Positions 1 to 8,608 of a stretch of 64,000 nt of DNA are shown here, in pieces. Position 1 is the stretch's first letter, and every line of letters begins with the position of its first letter. Location: NCBI GenBank assembly GCA_041390365.1, contig JAWKQB010000001.1, positions 682,001 to 746,000 on the forward strand, given 5' to 3'. Under the pieces are notes generated by a model that saw only the letters and a program-made list of their open reading frames with translations, was not told the origin of the DNA and did no database searches. The position numbers were made by a program, and so were the translations under genes. Source of the stretch: Syntrophotaleaceae bacterium (lineage in GTDB: Bacteria; Desulfobacterota; Desulfuromonadia; Desulfuromonadales; Syntrophotaleaceae).

Positions 1-378
1 CTTGAATGGTCGGGTGTGCCGAGGGAGACCAAGAGTCTGGTTCTGATAGTGGATGATCCCGATGCGCCCGATCCGGATGCGCCGAAAATGACCTGGGTTC
101 ACTGGGTCCTCTACAATCTGCCGCCGGACAGCGAGGGACTTCCCGAAGCTGTCGACAAGTTGCCGTCAGGCACCGGCGAAGGGCTGAACGACTGGAAAAA
201 AACCGGTTATGGCGGACCTTGCCCGCCCATCGGCAATCACCGCTATATTCACAAGCTCTATGCCCTGGACAAGGTATTGGACCCTCTGGAGCGGCCGACC
301 AAGTCAGACATAGAGGCGGCCATGTCGGGTCATATTTTGGACCAGGCCGAGTTGATGGGCACCTACCAAAAACACTGA
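1..378 (+). CDS. YbhB/YbcL-family (PEBP-like) protein, 5' end cut by window
   Basis: The frame is open from the first base (L-E-W-S-G-V-P) and ends at 378, giving the last 125 residues of a phosphatidylethanolamine-binding/Raf-kinase-inhibitor-like protein. Family hallmarks seen are LVLIVDDPDAPD, the W-V-H-W-V-L-Y-N strand, GYGGPCPP and the H-R-Y-I-H-K-L-Y-A-L segment near the C terminus. The family normally has about 30-40 more residues before this point, so the real start lies upstream of the window; the GTG at 16 is internal. Bacterial YbhB proteins are small soluble proteins whose physiological ligand is not settled. The BON lipoprotein gene follows 48 bases later on the same strand. Confidence 0.9.
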   Translation, partial: LEWSGVPRETKSLVLIVDDPDAPDPDAPKMTWVHWVLYNLPPDSEGLPEAVDKLPSGTGEGLNDWKKTGYGGPCPPIGNHRYIHKLYALDKVLDPLERPTKSDIEAAMSGHILDQAELMGTYQKH

Positions 379-426
379 AACAACCCATGCCCGAACTGTG
401 CGGGCCAAACCAGAGGAGGAAAAGAG

Positions 427-741
427 ATGAAATGGATGAACATTGTGAGCCGACTTCTCCTGGGGACATTTCTGTTATCTTCATTGATCGCTTGTGCGGG
501 AGGCCCGGAGAGCCGCAGTACGGGGGCCTACCTTGACGATGCCTCCATTACGACAAAAGTTAAGACCGCTCTGATCACCGCTGAAGAGGTTGCCGCAAGA
601 AACGTTCAGGTCGATACCTATAAGGGCGTTGTGCAGTTGAGCGGGTTTGTCAAAACCGCGCAGGACAAGCAACGGGCCGAGGAAATAGCGAGCGAGGTCG
701 GCGGCGTCATTCGGGTACAGAACGATCTGCTGATTCGATAG
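427..741 (+). CDS. BON-domain lipoprotein
   Basis: A 104-residue protein with a lipoprotein signal peptide: a hydrophobic stretch ends in L-I-A-C with Cys23 as the expected lipidated residue. One BON domain follows (about residues 35-102), with the usual pattern D-x-S-I-T-T-K-V-K-T-A-L near its start and G-V-V-Q-L-S-G-F-V in the middle. BON domains occur in OsmY-like and secretin-associated envelope proteins and are thought to bind phospholipid or other hydrophobic surfaces. The start at 427 has a strong ribosome site (GAGGAGG) about 8 bases upstream. The protein is predicted to be anchored in the outer or inner membrane facing the periplasm. Its exact role is unknown. Confidence 0.88.
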   Translation: MKWMNIVSRLLLGTFLLSSLIACAGGPESRSTGAYLDDASITTKVKTALITAEEVAARNVQVDTYKGVVQLSGFVKTAQDKQRAEEIASEVGGVIRVQNDLLIR

Positions 742-870
742 CGCCGGTTTCTGATTTCGCCCTGTGCCTCCAAGCCGGGGAGGATTCAGGATCCCGGCCC
801 TAGAGCGGAGAGGGAGACTCGGCTATCTGTCCTGATCTGTCTGCGAAGAGTATGATGGGAAGGAACCCTG

Positions 871-2175
871 ATGAGCGAAAAGTACCCGCCGGGATTTCAG
901 AGCATGCTGTCATTTCCCCTTGTCGACGCCCTCCTGGGGCGTCGCTCCCGGCGTTTTTTCCAGGGTGCCGAAATTCCGGACGGCGTTTTGGCTTTCCAGT
1001 CGCGACGGCCGCAGTTCCCATTGACCGAGCTGGAAAAAATGCTGGTGGTGGCCGCTTGCGGGGGGAACAGTTCATGGAACCACCTGATCTACCGGGCCGC
1101 CCGTTACGCACCTTACCTTTCCAATTATGCCGGTGCAGCAGGCGGCCGCACCTTCCCCTCGGCGGCAGGATTCCATACGAGTCAGACCTTTTTTACCGAC
1201 GATGACGGTGTCTACCTGCTCGACATGCGTGATGCGCCGTCCTTCCAGGACCGAACCGAGGACGGGGCCCTCGACCCTGAAGCCTTTGTACAGAACGTCC
1301 GCAACCGAGTCCGCAAAATTGGGGAAGGGCGCCTGCAGCTTCCACCCGAAGTGCCCTTCACCGAACCCCACAACACCTGGGTCTTCAACCAGCCGTCCAC
1401 GCTGGTGGTCGTCCCCGTCGGCGACCTGGCTCAGCATGTGCTGCTCAATCTTCTCTACATGCTGCAGAACGGCCTGGTCCTGTATGACGACCTCAACCGG
1501 CGGTCCATCCCGGGCATAGAAAAGTTCAAGGACATCGTCGATGTCGAAAACGTCTGGCCGATCACCTTCGTCGAACAGTGGTCTCTGTCGGAACTGACCG
1601 TGGAACTGGGAACCAGCTGTTACGCGGGGGTTCTCATGCTGCAGGCCATGGGCCTGGGCGGGTGGATGTTCAACGGTGTCGATCCTTTCGCCATGCTGGG
1701 CGCCAGCGGCGATTCAAAGGCACCGGGCCTGGGCTTCCGTTACGACAGCGACGACCGCTGGCCCTATCCGAACCCGACCGGTCTGGAGGGGGTGATGGAA
1801 GGCTACTGTCCGCCCCACTACCGGGATATGCGGGATGCCGTCGACGCCCTCTGCCAGCGCAAGTTCGGCCCGGGCGGACCCTTCCACCCCGAAACGCCCG
1901 GCCCCTGGAAAGACAGCCGCAAGGTGCGTTCCGCGGCCCAGTTTCACGACGAAAGGTTCCGCGAATGCATCGCCTTTCAGGCCCGGTATCTCTACGACAC
2001 CTTCGGCAAGTTCCCCGCCACGGTCCCCTCCATGTTCCTCATCATGTACCTCCAGGCCCACCACCTCGACCTCGATTTCTATGACGAATTCTACAATCCT
2101 GGAGCCTACCTCAAGACTCACTCCGAGCATATGAAGAAGTGGCATCCGGAGGAGCCGGACCGAACCGCGGACTGA
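871..2175 (+). CDS. Nitroreductase-fold-like protein of unknown function
   Basis: A 434-residue soluble protein without signal peptide or membrane segment. The beginning (A-L-L-G-R-R-S-R-R-F-F, then a helix P-L-T-E-L-E-K-M-L-V-V-A-A) and the central Y-A-G-V-L-M-L-Q-A-M-G-L-G-G-W segment recall the flavin-binding parts of nitroreductases (R-R-S-x-R-x-F and the L-x-A-x-x-L-G-L-G helix), but the remainder (W-P-Y-P-N-P-T-G-L-E-G-V-M-E-G-Y) is not something I recognise. The assignment is by pattern only and no substrate can be proposed. The ribosome site is AGGAA 7-8 bases before the ATG. The gene ends only 3 bases from the end of the convergent apgM gene. Confidence 0.6.
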   Translation: MSEKYPPGFQSMLSFPLVDALLGRRSRRFFQGAEIPDGVLAFQSRRPQFPLTELEKMLVVAACGGNSSWNHLIYRAARYAPYLSNYAGAAGGRTFPSAAGFHTSQTFFTDDDGVYLLDMRDAPSFQDRTEDGALDPEAFVQNVRNRVRKIGEGRLQLPPEVPFTEPHNTWVFNQPSTLVVVPVGDLAQHVLLNLLYMLQNGLVLYDDLNRRSIPGIEKFKDIVDVENVWPITFVEQWSLSELTVELGTSCYAGVLMLQAMGLGGWMFNGVDPFAMLGASGDSKAPGLGFRYDSDDRWPYPNPTGLEGVMEGYCPPHYRDMRDAVDALCQRKFGPGGPFHPETPGPWKDSRKVRSAAQFHDERFRECIAFQARYLYDTFGKFPATVPSMFLIMYLQAHHLDLDFYDEFYNPGAYLKTHSEHMKKWHPEEPDRTAD

Positions 2176-2178
2176 AGC

Positions 2179-3384
2179 TCAACTCCCGTACTTCTGCAGC
2201 CGTCTGGCGTGCGCCAGGGCGAGCGGGATCAGTTCGATGGCGGGGAAGCGGGGGCCTAGGGCACCTGCCAGGCAATCTCTTTCTCCAAAATGCCTGACCG
2301 GGTCCGGCCGGCAATGGGGGGACCAGAGCAGGGCTGGAACGGGGTGCCAGCTGTGAGATCTCATCCGTGCGGGGGTGGAATGGTCGCCGGTGACGAGGAG
2401 CACGTCCGGCTTCAATTCCCGCAGACGGGGGATCTGGGTATCGACCTCTTCCAGCAGGGCGACCCGGCGCCGGAAATCGCCATCCTCTCCGGCGCTGTCG
2501 GCGGGTTTGAAGTGCAGGAAGAAGAAGTCGTAGTCATCCCAGTTTTCTTTCAATAGCGGCAGATTCTGTTCCAGACCGCCCCGTGTTTCCAGAACATCCA
2601 TCCCCAGCAATCTGGCAACGCCCCGATACATGGGATAGTCGGCGAGGGCGGCTGCCCGCAGGCCGAAGCGCTGCTGCATGGTCGGCCAATCGGGCTTTTT
2701 GGCGAATCCTCGCAGCAGGATCATGTTGGCCTGGGGGTGGTCGCGCAATTCTTCCCCAACCTTTTCCAGAAACTGTCCCACCAGATTTGCAGTCCTGTCG
2801 GCCCGGGCGGTTTTGGCCCGGGGCGTTGCCGGCGACACGCCGATCGACTGGGGATCCGTGTCGGTCAGGGCGTCGTCCATTCCCTCGCCTCGCAAAACCA
2901 GCAACACGCGGTATTCCTTGACGGTCTGAAGGAATATTTCAATGCCGGGAAGTTTGAGCTGGCGGAGCTTGTCACAAAGTTTGCGACTCTCTTCGGTGGC
3001 CAGGCGGCCGGCGCGGCGGTCGAGAATCCGGCCCTGGTCATCCAGGCTGCAGAAATTGCCCCGTGCCGCCACGTCGTCGGGCCGAAGGTCGAATCCGGTG
3101 CCCAGAGCCGACAGGGCCCCGCGCCCGACCTGATACCGGACAGGGTCGTAACCGAACAGCGCCAGGTGAGCGGGACCGCTGCCGGGGGTGATCCCCGTGC
3201 CGACCGGCTGATGCAGGCCGCATTCGCCTTCCCGGGCCAGCCGATCCAGATGAGGGGTGTCGGCAGCCTCCAGTTCCGTTGGACCACCCGGTTCCATGGG
3301 CAAGCCACCGAGGCCGTCCAGCACCAGCATGACGATTCGGCCGTTTCCGGGAATCAGCAGGTCGGTGATCACGTTGTCGTTCAT
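2179..3384 (-). CDS. apgM: 2,3-bisphosphoglycerate-independent phosphoglycerate mutase, archaeal (ApgM) type
   Basis: A 401-residue enzyme of the alkaline phosphatase superfamily that interconverts 3- and 2-phosphoglycerate in glycolysis and gluconeogenesis. Metal-site motifs seen are V-L-D-G-L-G-G near the N terminus, T-P-G-S-G-P-A-H (with the serine used in catalysis), F-H-F-K-P-A-D equivalent F-L-H-F-K-P-A-D, and V-T-G-D-H-S-T-P near the C terminus. The ATG at 3384 is preferred over an in-frame TTG at 3405 because AAAGGAACC sits just before it. The gene is convergent with the nitroreductase-like gene, with 3 bases between stop codons, and is divergent from the HAF-repeat gene. With enolase elsewhere in the window, two consecutive glycolytic steps are present but unlinked. 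Confidence 0.9.
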   Translation of the reverse strand: MNDNVITDLLIPGNGRIVMLVLDGLGGLPMEPGGPTELEAADTPHLDRLAREGECGLHQPVGTGITPGSGPAHLALFGYDPVRYQVGRGALSALGTGFDLRPDDVAARGNFCSLDDQGRILDRRAGRLATEESRKLCDKLRQLKLPGIEIFLQTVKEYRVLLVLRGEGMDDALTDTDPQSIGVSPATPRAKTARADRTANLVGQFLEKVGEELRDHPQANMILLRGFAKKPDWPTMQQRFGLRAAALADYPMYRGVARLLGMDVLETRGGLEQNLPLLKENWDDYDFFFLHFKPADSAGEDGDFRRRVALLEEVDTQIPRLRELKPDVLLVTGDHSTPARMRSHSWHPVPALLWSPHCRPDPVRHFGERDCLAGALGPRFPAIELIPLALAHARRLQKYGS

Positions 3385-3424
3385 TATCAGGGTTCCTTTC
3401 TGCAAAAAAGGGCCGGAGTTTTGA

Positions 3425-3452
3425 CCTTTAACAAAATTTCAGAATTTGTCAA
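3425..3452 (-). promoter_or_regulatory. Candidate sigma-70 promoter for apgM
   Basis: On the minus strand TTGACA (plus 3447-3452), a 16-base spacer, then TAAAGG (plus 3425-3430). The -35 box is perfect and the -10 box weak. A TTTTGAC...GTCAAAA inverted repeat (3419-3425 and 3448-3454) brackets the promoter and could be an operator. Position relative to the ATG at 3384 is reasonable. Confidence 0.4.
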
Positions 3453-3603
3453 AACCGATAGGAAGGGTGTCGGCAGAGGTGGTGAAATGCAGAAAATTAG
3501 ATTCGGAATTTCGAGGTTTTTTTCTAGTAGAATGTTCCTGTGGGAGGGGCTGCTCGCATAGACCTCTGACGTTCGCATCTGCACGCTGGAAAGGAGACAA
3601 AAT

Positions 3604-4632
3604 ATGAGAAGGATCCTCTTCACTCTACTCGTCGTCCTGCTGACGGTGGCCACATCTGCTGCGGATAATCGCCAGATTCGTTTCCGGGTCACCGACCTCG
3701 GTACCCTGGGAGGCGAAAGAAGCTATGCCTACGGAATCAACGACTTTGGCCAGCTGGTGGGATCGTCGACAACAGCGGGGGGAACCCGGGCGTTTCTCTA
3801 TTCGAAAGGGGTCATGCGGGATCTTGGTACCCTCGGAGGCAATTTCAGCGAGGCCCGGGCCATCAATAATGCCGGTATTGTGGTTGGGCGGTCGTTTACC
3901 GCCGACGGACCGGCTCGCGCCTTTCTCTTCTCTCGGGGGAAAATGAAGGATCTCGGCACCCTCGGCGGGGAGCAAAGCAGTGCTTTCGACATCAACGATG
4001 CCGGCAGGGTGGTAGGGGTTTCAGAGACCGCAGAAGGGGACAGCCGGGGCTTTCTTTACGTTCGTGGGAAAATGTCAAACATCGGGACCTTCGGCGGGTA
4101 CAGTTACGCCCGGGCCATAAACAGGGCGGGGCAGGTGGCGGGTTACTCCTACATGCTCGAGGACCTGCCTACGGACGGACCCAAGCATGCCTTCATTGCT
4201 ATCCGGGGAAACCTTCAGGATCTGGGATCGATCGGAGGCAACAGTGAAGGGTGGGGGATCAACGACCGTGGACAGGTGGTGGGGAGCAGCTGGTCGATAG
4301 ACGGAAACTTTGATGAAGCGATGCTTTATGAAGGGGGAAACATGAGCAGTCTCGGCACTCTTGGAGGTCTTTTCAGCTTCGCCCGCGATATCAACAATCG
4401 AGGGCAGATCGTGGGATTTTCGGAAATGGCCTCAGGGGCCTATCACGCCTTCCTCTATACCGACGGCAGAATGCAGGATCTCAATGATCTGCTTGAAGAC
4501 GAATCTTTCGACGGTGTGATCAGTACCGCGGAATCGATCAACGAACTCGGACAGATCGCCGCCAACGCCGCAATCGGTAACACTCTTCATGCCGTACTTC
4601 TGACCCCGGTGATCCAGACGTTCACCCGTTAG
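3604..4632 (+). CDS. Exported HAF-repeat protein
   Basis: A 342-residue protein with an N-terminal signal peptide (R-R-I-L-F-T-L-L-V-V-L-L..., predicted cleavage after T-S-A-A). The remainder is about seven tandem HAF repeats of 40-50 residues, each built as [DLG]-T-L-G-G ... A-x-x-I-N-x-x-G-Q-V-V-G-x-S ... A-F-L-Y; the last copy is degenerate (M-Q-D-L-N-D-L-L). HAF repeats are found in probable extracellular proteins and are predicted to form beta-sheet blades; function is unknown. The ribosome site GGAAAGGAGAC precedes the ATG. The gene stands alone and ends at a strong terminator shared with the flagellar operon. Confidence 0.85.
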   Translation: MRRILFTLLVVLLTVATSAADNRQIRFRVTDLGTLGGERSYAYGINDFGQLVGSSTTAGGTRAFLYSKGVMRDLGTLGGNFSEARAINNAGIVVGRSFTADGPARAFLFSRGKMKDLGTLGGEQSSAFDINDAGRVVGVSETAEGDSRGFLYVRGKMSNIGTFGGYSYARAINRAGQVAGYSYMLEDLPTDGPKHAFIAIRGNLQDLGSIGGNSEGWGINDRGQVVGSSWSIDGNFDEAMLYEGGNMSSLGTLGGLFSFARDINNRGQIVGFSEMASGAYHAFLYTDGRMQDLNDLLEDESFDGVISTAESINELGQIAANAAIGNTLHAVLLTPVIQTFTR

Positions 4633-4671
4633 AACCGCCACCCTTTTCCTGTAATGACAGACTGCGGGAAT

Positions 4672-4703
4672 AAAAAAACCCCGGGCCCGGCCCGGGGTTT
4701 TTT
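4672..4703. terminator. Bidirectional intrinsic terminator between HAF gene and flgE
   Basis: Stem CCCCGGGC (4679-4686) and GCCCGGGG (4690-4697) with a 3-base loop, flanked by A7 on the left and T6 on the right, so it can stop transcription from both directions. It closes the HAF-repeat gene on the plus strand and the flagellar operon on the minus strand. Confidence 0.9.
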
Positions 4704-4724
4704 CGGGAAATGCCCCATCGTTAT

Positions 4725-5960
4725 TTAGCGCTTGAGGTTGATCAGTTCGCTCAGCATCTCGTCGGTTGTGGTGATGACCCGGCTGTTGGCCTGGAAACCG
4801 CGCTGGGTCGTGATCATCTTGACGAATTCGGCGGCCAGGTCGACGGTGGATTGTTCCAGAGCGTTGGTGAACAGGGTGCCAAGCTCCGCTCCGGGTACGC
4901 CGACTCGGGGCGGACCTGCGGCATCGGTGGCGGAATACATGTTCTGCCCCTCCTTGACCAGGCCGCTGAAGTTGGCGAACTTGGCCAGCACGATGCGGGA
5001 GATCTTGATCCGCTCGCCGTTGGAGTAGTTGGCGGTGACTGTTCCCTCGCCATCGATGGAGATTTTCATCAGGCTGCCCGGACCGAAGCCGTCCTGATCC
5101 TGTGAAAAGACCTGGGAGTCGTTGGCGTACTGGGTGGTCTGCAGGGTGTAGACGATATCCTGTGCGCCAGTCCCTCCTCCCCAGTTGAGACCGGAAATGG
5201 TCAAGGTGCCTCCGGTCAATTGCTCGCCGTTGCTGTCGAAGGTGAGGGGGGTGCCGCCGGAAGTGGCGACGATGTTGTTGGCTTCGTCGACAACGTTGTA
5301 CTCCCAGGTGTTATCGGCGGTTTTGCCGAAATAGGTGGTCAACATGTGCGTGTTGCCCAGGGAGTCGAAGATGGTGTTCGATGAGGCGTAGTTGTAGGTG
5401 GTCGCATCGTTGATGTCAAAGGGGCCGGAAACCACCGCCGAATTGGAGTCGAGGTTGGTGGCCAGGAACATGTTGGCGGTCATATGCGCCGGTATGGCCG
5501 AATTGATGTCGATCTGGATATCTGAACTGTCGCCGGCGCTCAGATTGCCGTTAATGTCGAAGGGTTTTCCCTGAACCCGGTAGCCTTCGGGATTGACCAG
5601 ATAACCATCGCCGTTGAAGCGGAAGGCACCGGCACGGGAATAGAAGGTGGTGTTGTTGTCGGCCTCCCTGAGCACGAACAGGCCTTCCCCTTCGATGGCG
5701 AGGTCCGTATTCGATTCGGTGCTTTCAAAGGTTCCCTGGCCGAAAATGTTGTCGACGATGGACAGTCCGGTGCCGCGGCCGACCTGGGAGGCCCCGCCGG
5801 AGCCGTTGATATAGCCGGAGAGCAGATCGGAAAAGACTGCGCGGCTCGATTTGAAGCCGACGGTATTGGTGTTGGCGATGTTGTTGCCGATGACGGACAT
5901 GGCGTTGCCGTTGGTATTCAGACCGCTGATGCCACTGTAGAGCGAACTTGAAATGGCCAT
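4725..5960 (-). CDS. flgE: Flagellar hook protein FlgE
   Basis: A 411-residue axial protein that polymerises into the flagellar hook outside the cell. It has the conserved N-terminal rod/hook D0 motif (S-L-Y-S-G-I-S-G-L with N-x-x-G-N-N-I-A-N-T-N-T-V-G-F-K-S-S) and the matching C-terminal helix (E-F-V-K-M-I-T-T-Q-R-G-F-Q-A-N-S-R-V-I-T-T-T-D-E-M-L). There is no signal peptide, as expected for type III export. It is the last gene of the flagellar operon, 75 bases after the TIGR02530-type gene, and is followed by the bidirectional terminator. The ribosome site CCAGGAGGATAAC precedes the ATG. Confidence 0.95.
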   Translation of the reverse strand: MAISSSLYSGISGLNTNGNAMSVIGNNIANTNTVGFKSSRAVFSDLLSGYINGSGGASQVGRGTGLSIVDNIFGQGTFESTESNTDLAIEGEGLFVLREADNNTTFYSRAGAFRFNGDGYLVNPEGYRVQGKPFDINGNLSAGDSSDIQIDINSAIPAHMTANMFLATNLDSNSAVVSGPFDINDATTYNYASSNTIFDSLGNTHMLTTYFGKTADNTWEYNVVDEANNIVATSGGTPLTFDSNGEQLTGGTLTISGLNWGGGTGAQDIVYTLQTTQYANDSQVFSQDQDGFGPGSLMKISIDGEGTVTANYSNGERIKISRIVLAKFANFSGLVKEGQNMYSATDAAGPPRVGVPGAELGTLFTNALEQSTVDLAAEFVKMITTQRGFQANSRVITTTDEMLSELINLKR

Positions 5961-6035
5961 GCTGTTATCCTCCTGGGTATAGGCTGCGTCGATCGGTCGG
6001 CAGCCCGCGAACCTCCTGTTTGAGGACCGGTTCGG

Positions 6036-6422
6036 TTAAGCAATGATTGCACTGTCGATATTGGTGAAAACGTTGTCCTTAAGGTTTTCGCGGTCGACGA
6101 CCGTAACCACCTGGCTGTTTTTGACGCTGACCACGAGGGCGCTGTCGTTGAGCAGCACCAGGGAATCCCGCCCGCCCTTGGACCTGACCAGGTTTACCGC
6201 CTGATCGAGCCGGCCGAGTTCCGCTTCGGAAAAGCTGATTCCTCGACTGGCCATCCGCTGACGGGCATGATGGGAGAACTGCACCTTCGAATTTTCGAGG
6301 CTTTTGCCGAGCACCTCATCGAAGGAGGGTCCGGTCGCACCCGTTTTGCTCCGCCGGTCAACACCGGGAGCCTGTCCTGCCGGAAGAATCGGTTGCGGAA
6401 TGATGACGATTTTATCGCTCAT
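6036..6422 (-). CDS. Flagellar operon protein, TIGR02530 type
   Basis: A 128-residue protein with the family signature H-H-A-R-Q-R-M-A-S-R-G-I (about residues 51-62), followed by a region rich in L-V-x-L-N-D-x-A-L-V-V-S-V-K-N and V-V-T-V-V-D-R-E. This family is found almost only between flgD and flgE in flagellar operons of Firmicutes and Desulfobacterota; its role in hook assembly is not established. Its start overlaps the flgD stop by 4 bases, which suggests translational coupling. No signal peptide. Confidence 0.85.
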   Translation of the reverse strand: MSDKIVIIPQPILPAGQAPGVDRRSKTGATGPSFDEVLGKSLENSKVQFSHHARQRMASRGISFSEAELGRLDQAVNLVRSKGGRDSLVLLNDSALVVSVKNSQVVTVVDRENLKDNVFTNIDSAIIA

Positions 6423-7087
6423 AGGCCCTGATCCCTGACACTGATCAGATCACCGAGGGAAAAATCGCCGCTGCCGGTCACCAGTACGCTTCCTGACGGA
6501 TCCAGATCGACTCCGGAGATCCGGCTTCGGAAGAGCGGTTTCGCCTGAATCCCTTCCTGGGCCGTATCCAGGGCGAGGATGGACAGAGTATAATCGCCCG
6601 GGGAGACCTGCCGGCCGTTCAGATCAAGGCCGTCCCAGGAGACGAAATGGGTGCCGGCGGTCTTGTCTTCAGGTTTCAGTATGGCGAGGGATTTGCCGTT
6701 TTCGTCCTGGATGTGAAGTTCCACCCGGTCGGCTGTGGCTGCGAGGTTGTAGCCGAGAGAGACGCTTTCGGTGCCGAGGGTGAACTTTTCGCTGTCAAAC
6801 ACGGCCTCCCTGCCGATCAGGGAGAGTGCGGACATCTGCTGTTGCCCTTGGGTCGCACTGGTCAGGCTCTGCAGGGTTTCATTGACCGTGAAGAGCTGTT
6901 CCAATGAGCTGAACTGGGCCAGTTGTGCCGTGAATTCCGTAGGATCGGACGGGTTCAGCGGATCCTGGTTCTGCAGCTGGGTGACCAGCAGGGTGAGAAA
7001 ATCCTCTTTCCCCATGGTCGAGTTGCCGGTAATGGCGGAAAGACTGCTGGATGTGCCACTGCCGGTTACAGAAGAGACGCTGGACAT
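6419..7087 (-). CDS. flgD: Flagellar hook capping protein FlgD
   Basis: A 222-residue scaffold protein needed for hook polymerisation. The N-terminal FlgD core has M-G-K-E-D-F-L-T-L-L-V-T-Q-L-Q-N-Q-D-P-L-N-P, diagnostic for the family, followed by E-F-T-A-Q-L-A-Q-F-S-S-L-E-Q. The C-terminal half is the FlgD Ig-like/Tudor-like region with W-D-G-L-D-L-N-G-R-Q-V-S-P-G-D-Y. It lies 19 bases after fliK and overlaps the next gene by 4 bases. Length is normal for the family. Confidence 0.95.
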   Translation of the reverse strand: MSSVSSVTGSGTSSSLSAITGNSTMGKEDFLTLLVTQLQNQDPLNPSDPTEFTAQLAQFSSLEQLFTVNETLQSLTSATQGQQQMSALSLIGREAVFDSEKFTLGTESVSLGYNLAATADRVELHIQDENGKSLAILKPEDKTAGTHFVSWDGLDLNGRQVSPGDYTLSILALDTAQEGIQAKPLFRSRISGVDLDPSGSVLVTGSGDFSLGDLISVRDQGL

Positions 7088-7106
7088 GTTTCTGTCACCT
7101 CCTTGT

Positions 7107-8501
7107 TCAGATTCTCAGACTCAGACCTCCCCGGCCTGTTTCAGACGGGCTGCTGAAGAGCGCAACATTCGCGGGCTCAGAAACCGTCTGGTGCGGGCCG
7201 AAGGAGCGGATCCGGTGAGCGGGTTGGTTGTGACGATCGAAGAACTCCTGCCCCTGCCGCCCTCCGGAGTCGACGCTGACCTCGATCTGATCGAGGTTGA
7301 TTCCCTGATTCTGCAGGGCTTCCTGCAGGCGGGGAAGGTGTTTTTCGAGGATGTTCTGCACTTGCTGACTCTGGGTTACCAGTTGCGCCTTGAGATGATC
7401 CTTGTCCATTACCAGGTCGAGTTTGACCTCGCCCAGTTCTTCGGGATGCAACCGGATCACGACTCGGCTTTTTTCCCCCATGCGATGCATCGGCAGCTGG
7501 TGGAGGATCTGGTCGAGAACCCGGACGTCTTCGTTCGGGCTCGGGTTCACAGCCGGCATCTGCGAGCCGCCGGGAAGGGGACTTGCATTTCCGATGGTTG
7601 CCGGTTTTCCCTGGGCAGCCGAGGCAAGGGCATGATCGAAAAGCGGGGTCTTGCCCCCGGGTTCGATCAAGGGTTCGCCGGTTTCAGGGACGGAAGATCC
7701 GGCGTTTTGGTTCGACAAAGCTTCAGCCAGGCTGGCCTCGGCTTCCTCTGTTACCATTTGCCGGGGTGAAGACAAAAGGGACTCTGCTTCTTCTCCGGAA
7801 GCCTGAACCGTGCCGGTTCCAGGCAGGGATGCAGAGGCAGGGATCTTTCTGGCTCCCTGAGAATCGACCGGCTTCAGGAGTCCCGCAAAGGTGGCTTCCA
7901 TCAGCCCCTGCGGACCGGTTTTCATGTCAGCCAGATCGTTCTGTTCCTGCCCGACCCGCAGAATTGCCGGCTGTGACGCCGCAGGCGCTGAACTTCCCGC
8001 TGCTGCCGGTTTTTCGGTCTCCAGCCTACCCTCGGATGCCTTCAGGTTTTCTCCTGAAGCCTGCAGGGTTGTTTCTGTCCCAACCTCCGGGCCCGTCTGT
8101 TCCCCTGATAACTGAGGCAACTGAGAACCGGTTTCCATGACGGACCCTGAATCCGGTTTTACTGCCCCGGAAACAGATGCAGCCGTTTTTTCAACCGTTC
8201 CCGGAGCCGAAGGAGACTTTTCGGCCGGTGTCTCCGCGATAGCCGGATTGATCGAGAGGGAGACCGCGACCGATCCCTCAGACACCTGTTCTGCGGCCGG
8301 TTCGGAATCCTCGGACGGATTGTCGATGCAATCCTTTTCTTCAGGACCTTTCTCGGCGGAACCCTTCGCCTGTTTGAGATTTTCTTCGTTCAGCACTTCC
8401 CGAAAACCTGCCTCCTTTCCCTGGTCGGGCTTCGCTCCAGTGGATGGGGATGCGTTCGGTCTTGTGGGCGGTACCACAGGCATTTCCATTATCATGGCCA
8501 T
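7107..8501 (-). CDS. fliK: Flagellar hook-length control protein FliK
   Basis: A 464-residue exported ruler protein. The first three quarters are low-complexity, rich in Glu, Ser, Ala, Pro and Gly, as in other FliK proteins. The conserved C-terminal domain (about residues 330-430) carries V-V-I-R-L-H-P-E-E-L-G-E-V-K-L-D-L and L-R-x-x-L-E-x-x-L-P-like L-P-R-L-Q-E-A-L-Q-N-Q-G-I, which switch export specificity at FlhB. The ribosome site AAAGGAGGTGAACGT is strong. It lies between the MotE-like gene and flgD. Confidence 0.88.
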   Translation of the reverse strand: MAMIMEMPVVPPTRPNASPSTGAKPDQGKEAGFREVLNEENLKQAKGSAEKGPEEKDCIDNPSEDSEPAAEQVSEGSVAVSLSINPAIAETPAEKSPSAPGTVEKTAASVSGAVKPDSGSVMETGSQLPQLSGEQTGPEVGTETTLQASGENLKASEGRLETEKPAAAGSSAPAASQPAILRVGQEQNDLADMKTGPQGLMEATFAGLLKPVDSQGARKIPASASLPGTGTVQASGEEAESLLSSPRQMVTEEAEASLAEALSNQNAGSSVPETGEPLIEPGGKTPLFDHALASAAQGKPATIGNASPLPGGSQMPAVNPSPNEDVRVLDQILHQLPMHRMGEKSRVVIRLHPEELGEVKLDLVMDKDHLKAQLVTQSQQVQNILEKHLPRLQEALQNQGINLDQIEVSVDSGGRQGQEFFDRHNQPAHRIRSFGPHQTVSEPANVALFSSPSETGRGGLSLRI

Positions 8502-8608
8502 ACGTTCACCTCCTTTCTGATTGGTATTTCTTCCGAGAACCCTGCCCGACTTTGATTCCCCGCGTCCGACAGGCTCCCTGAAGAAGGTTCAAGGCGGGAA
8601 AAAACCGG

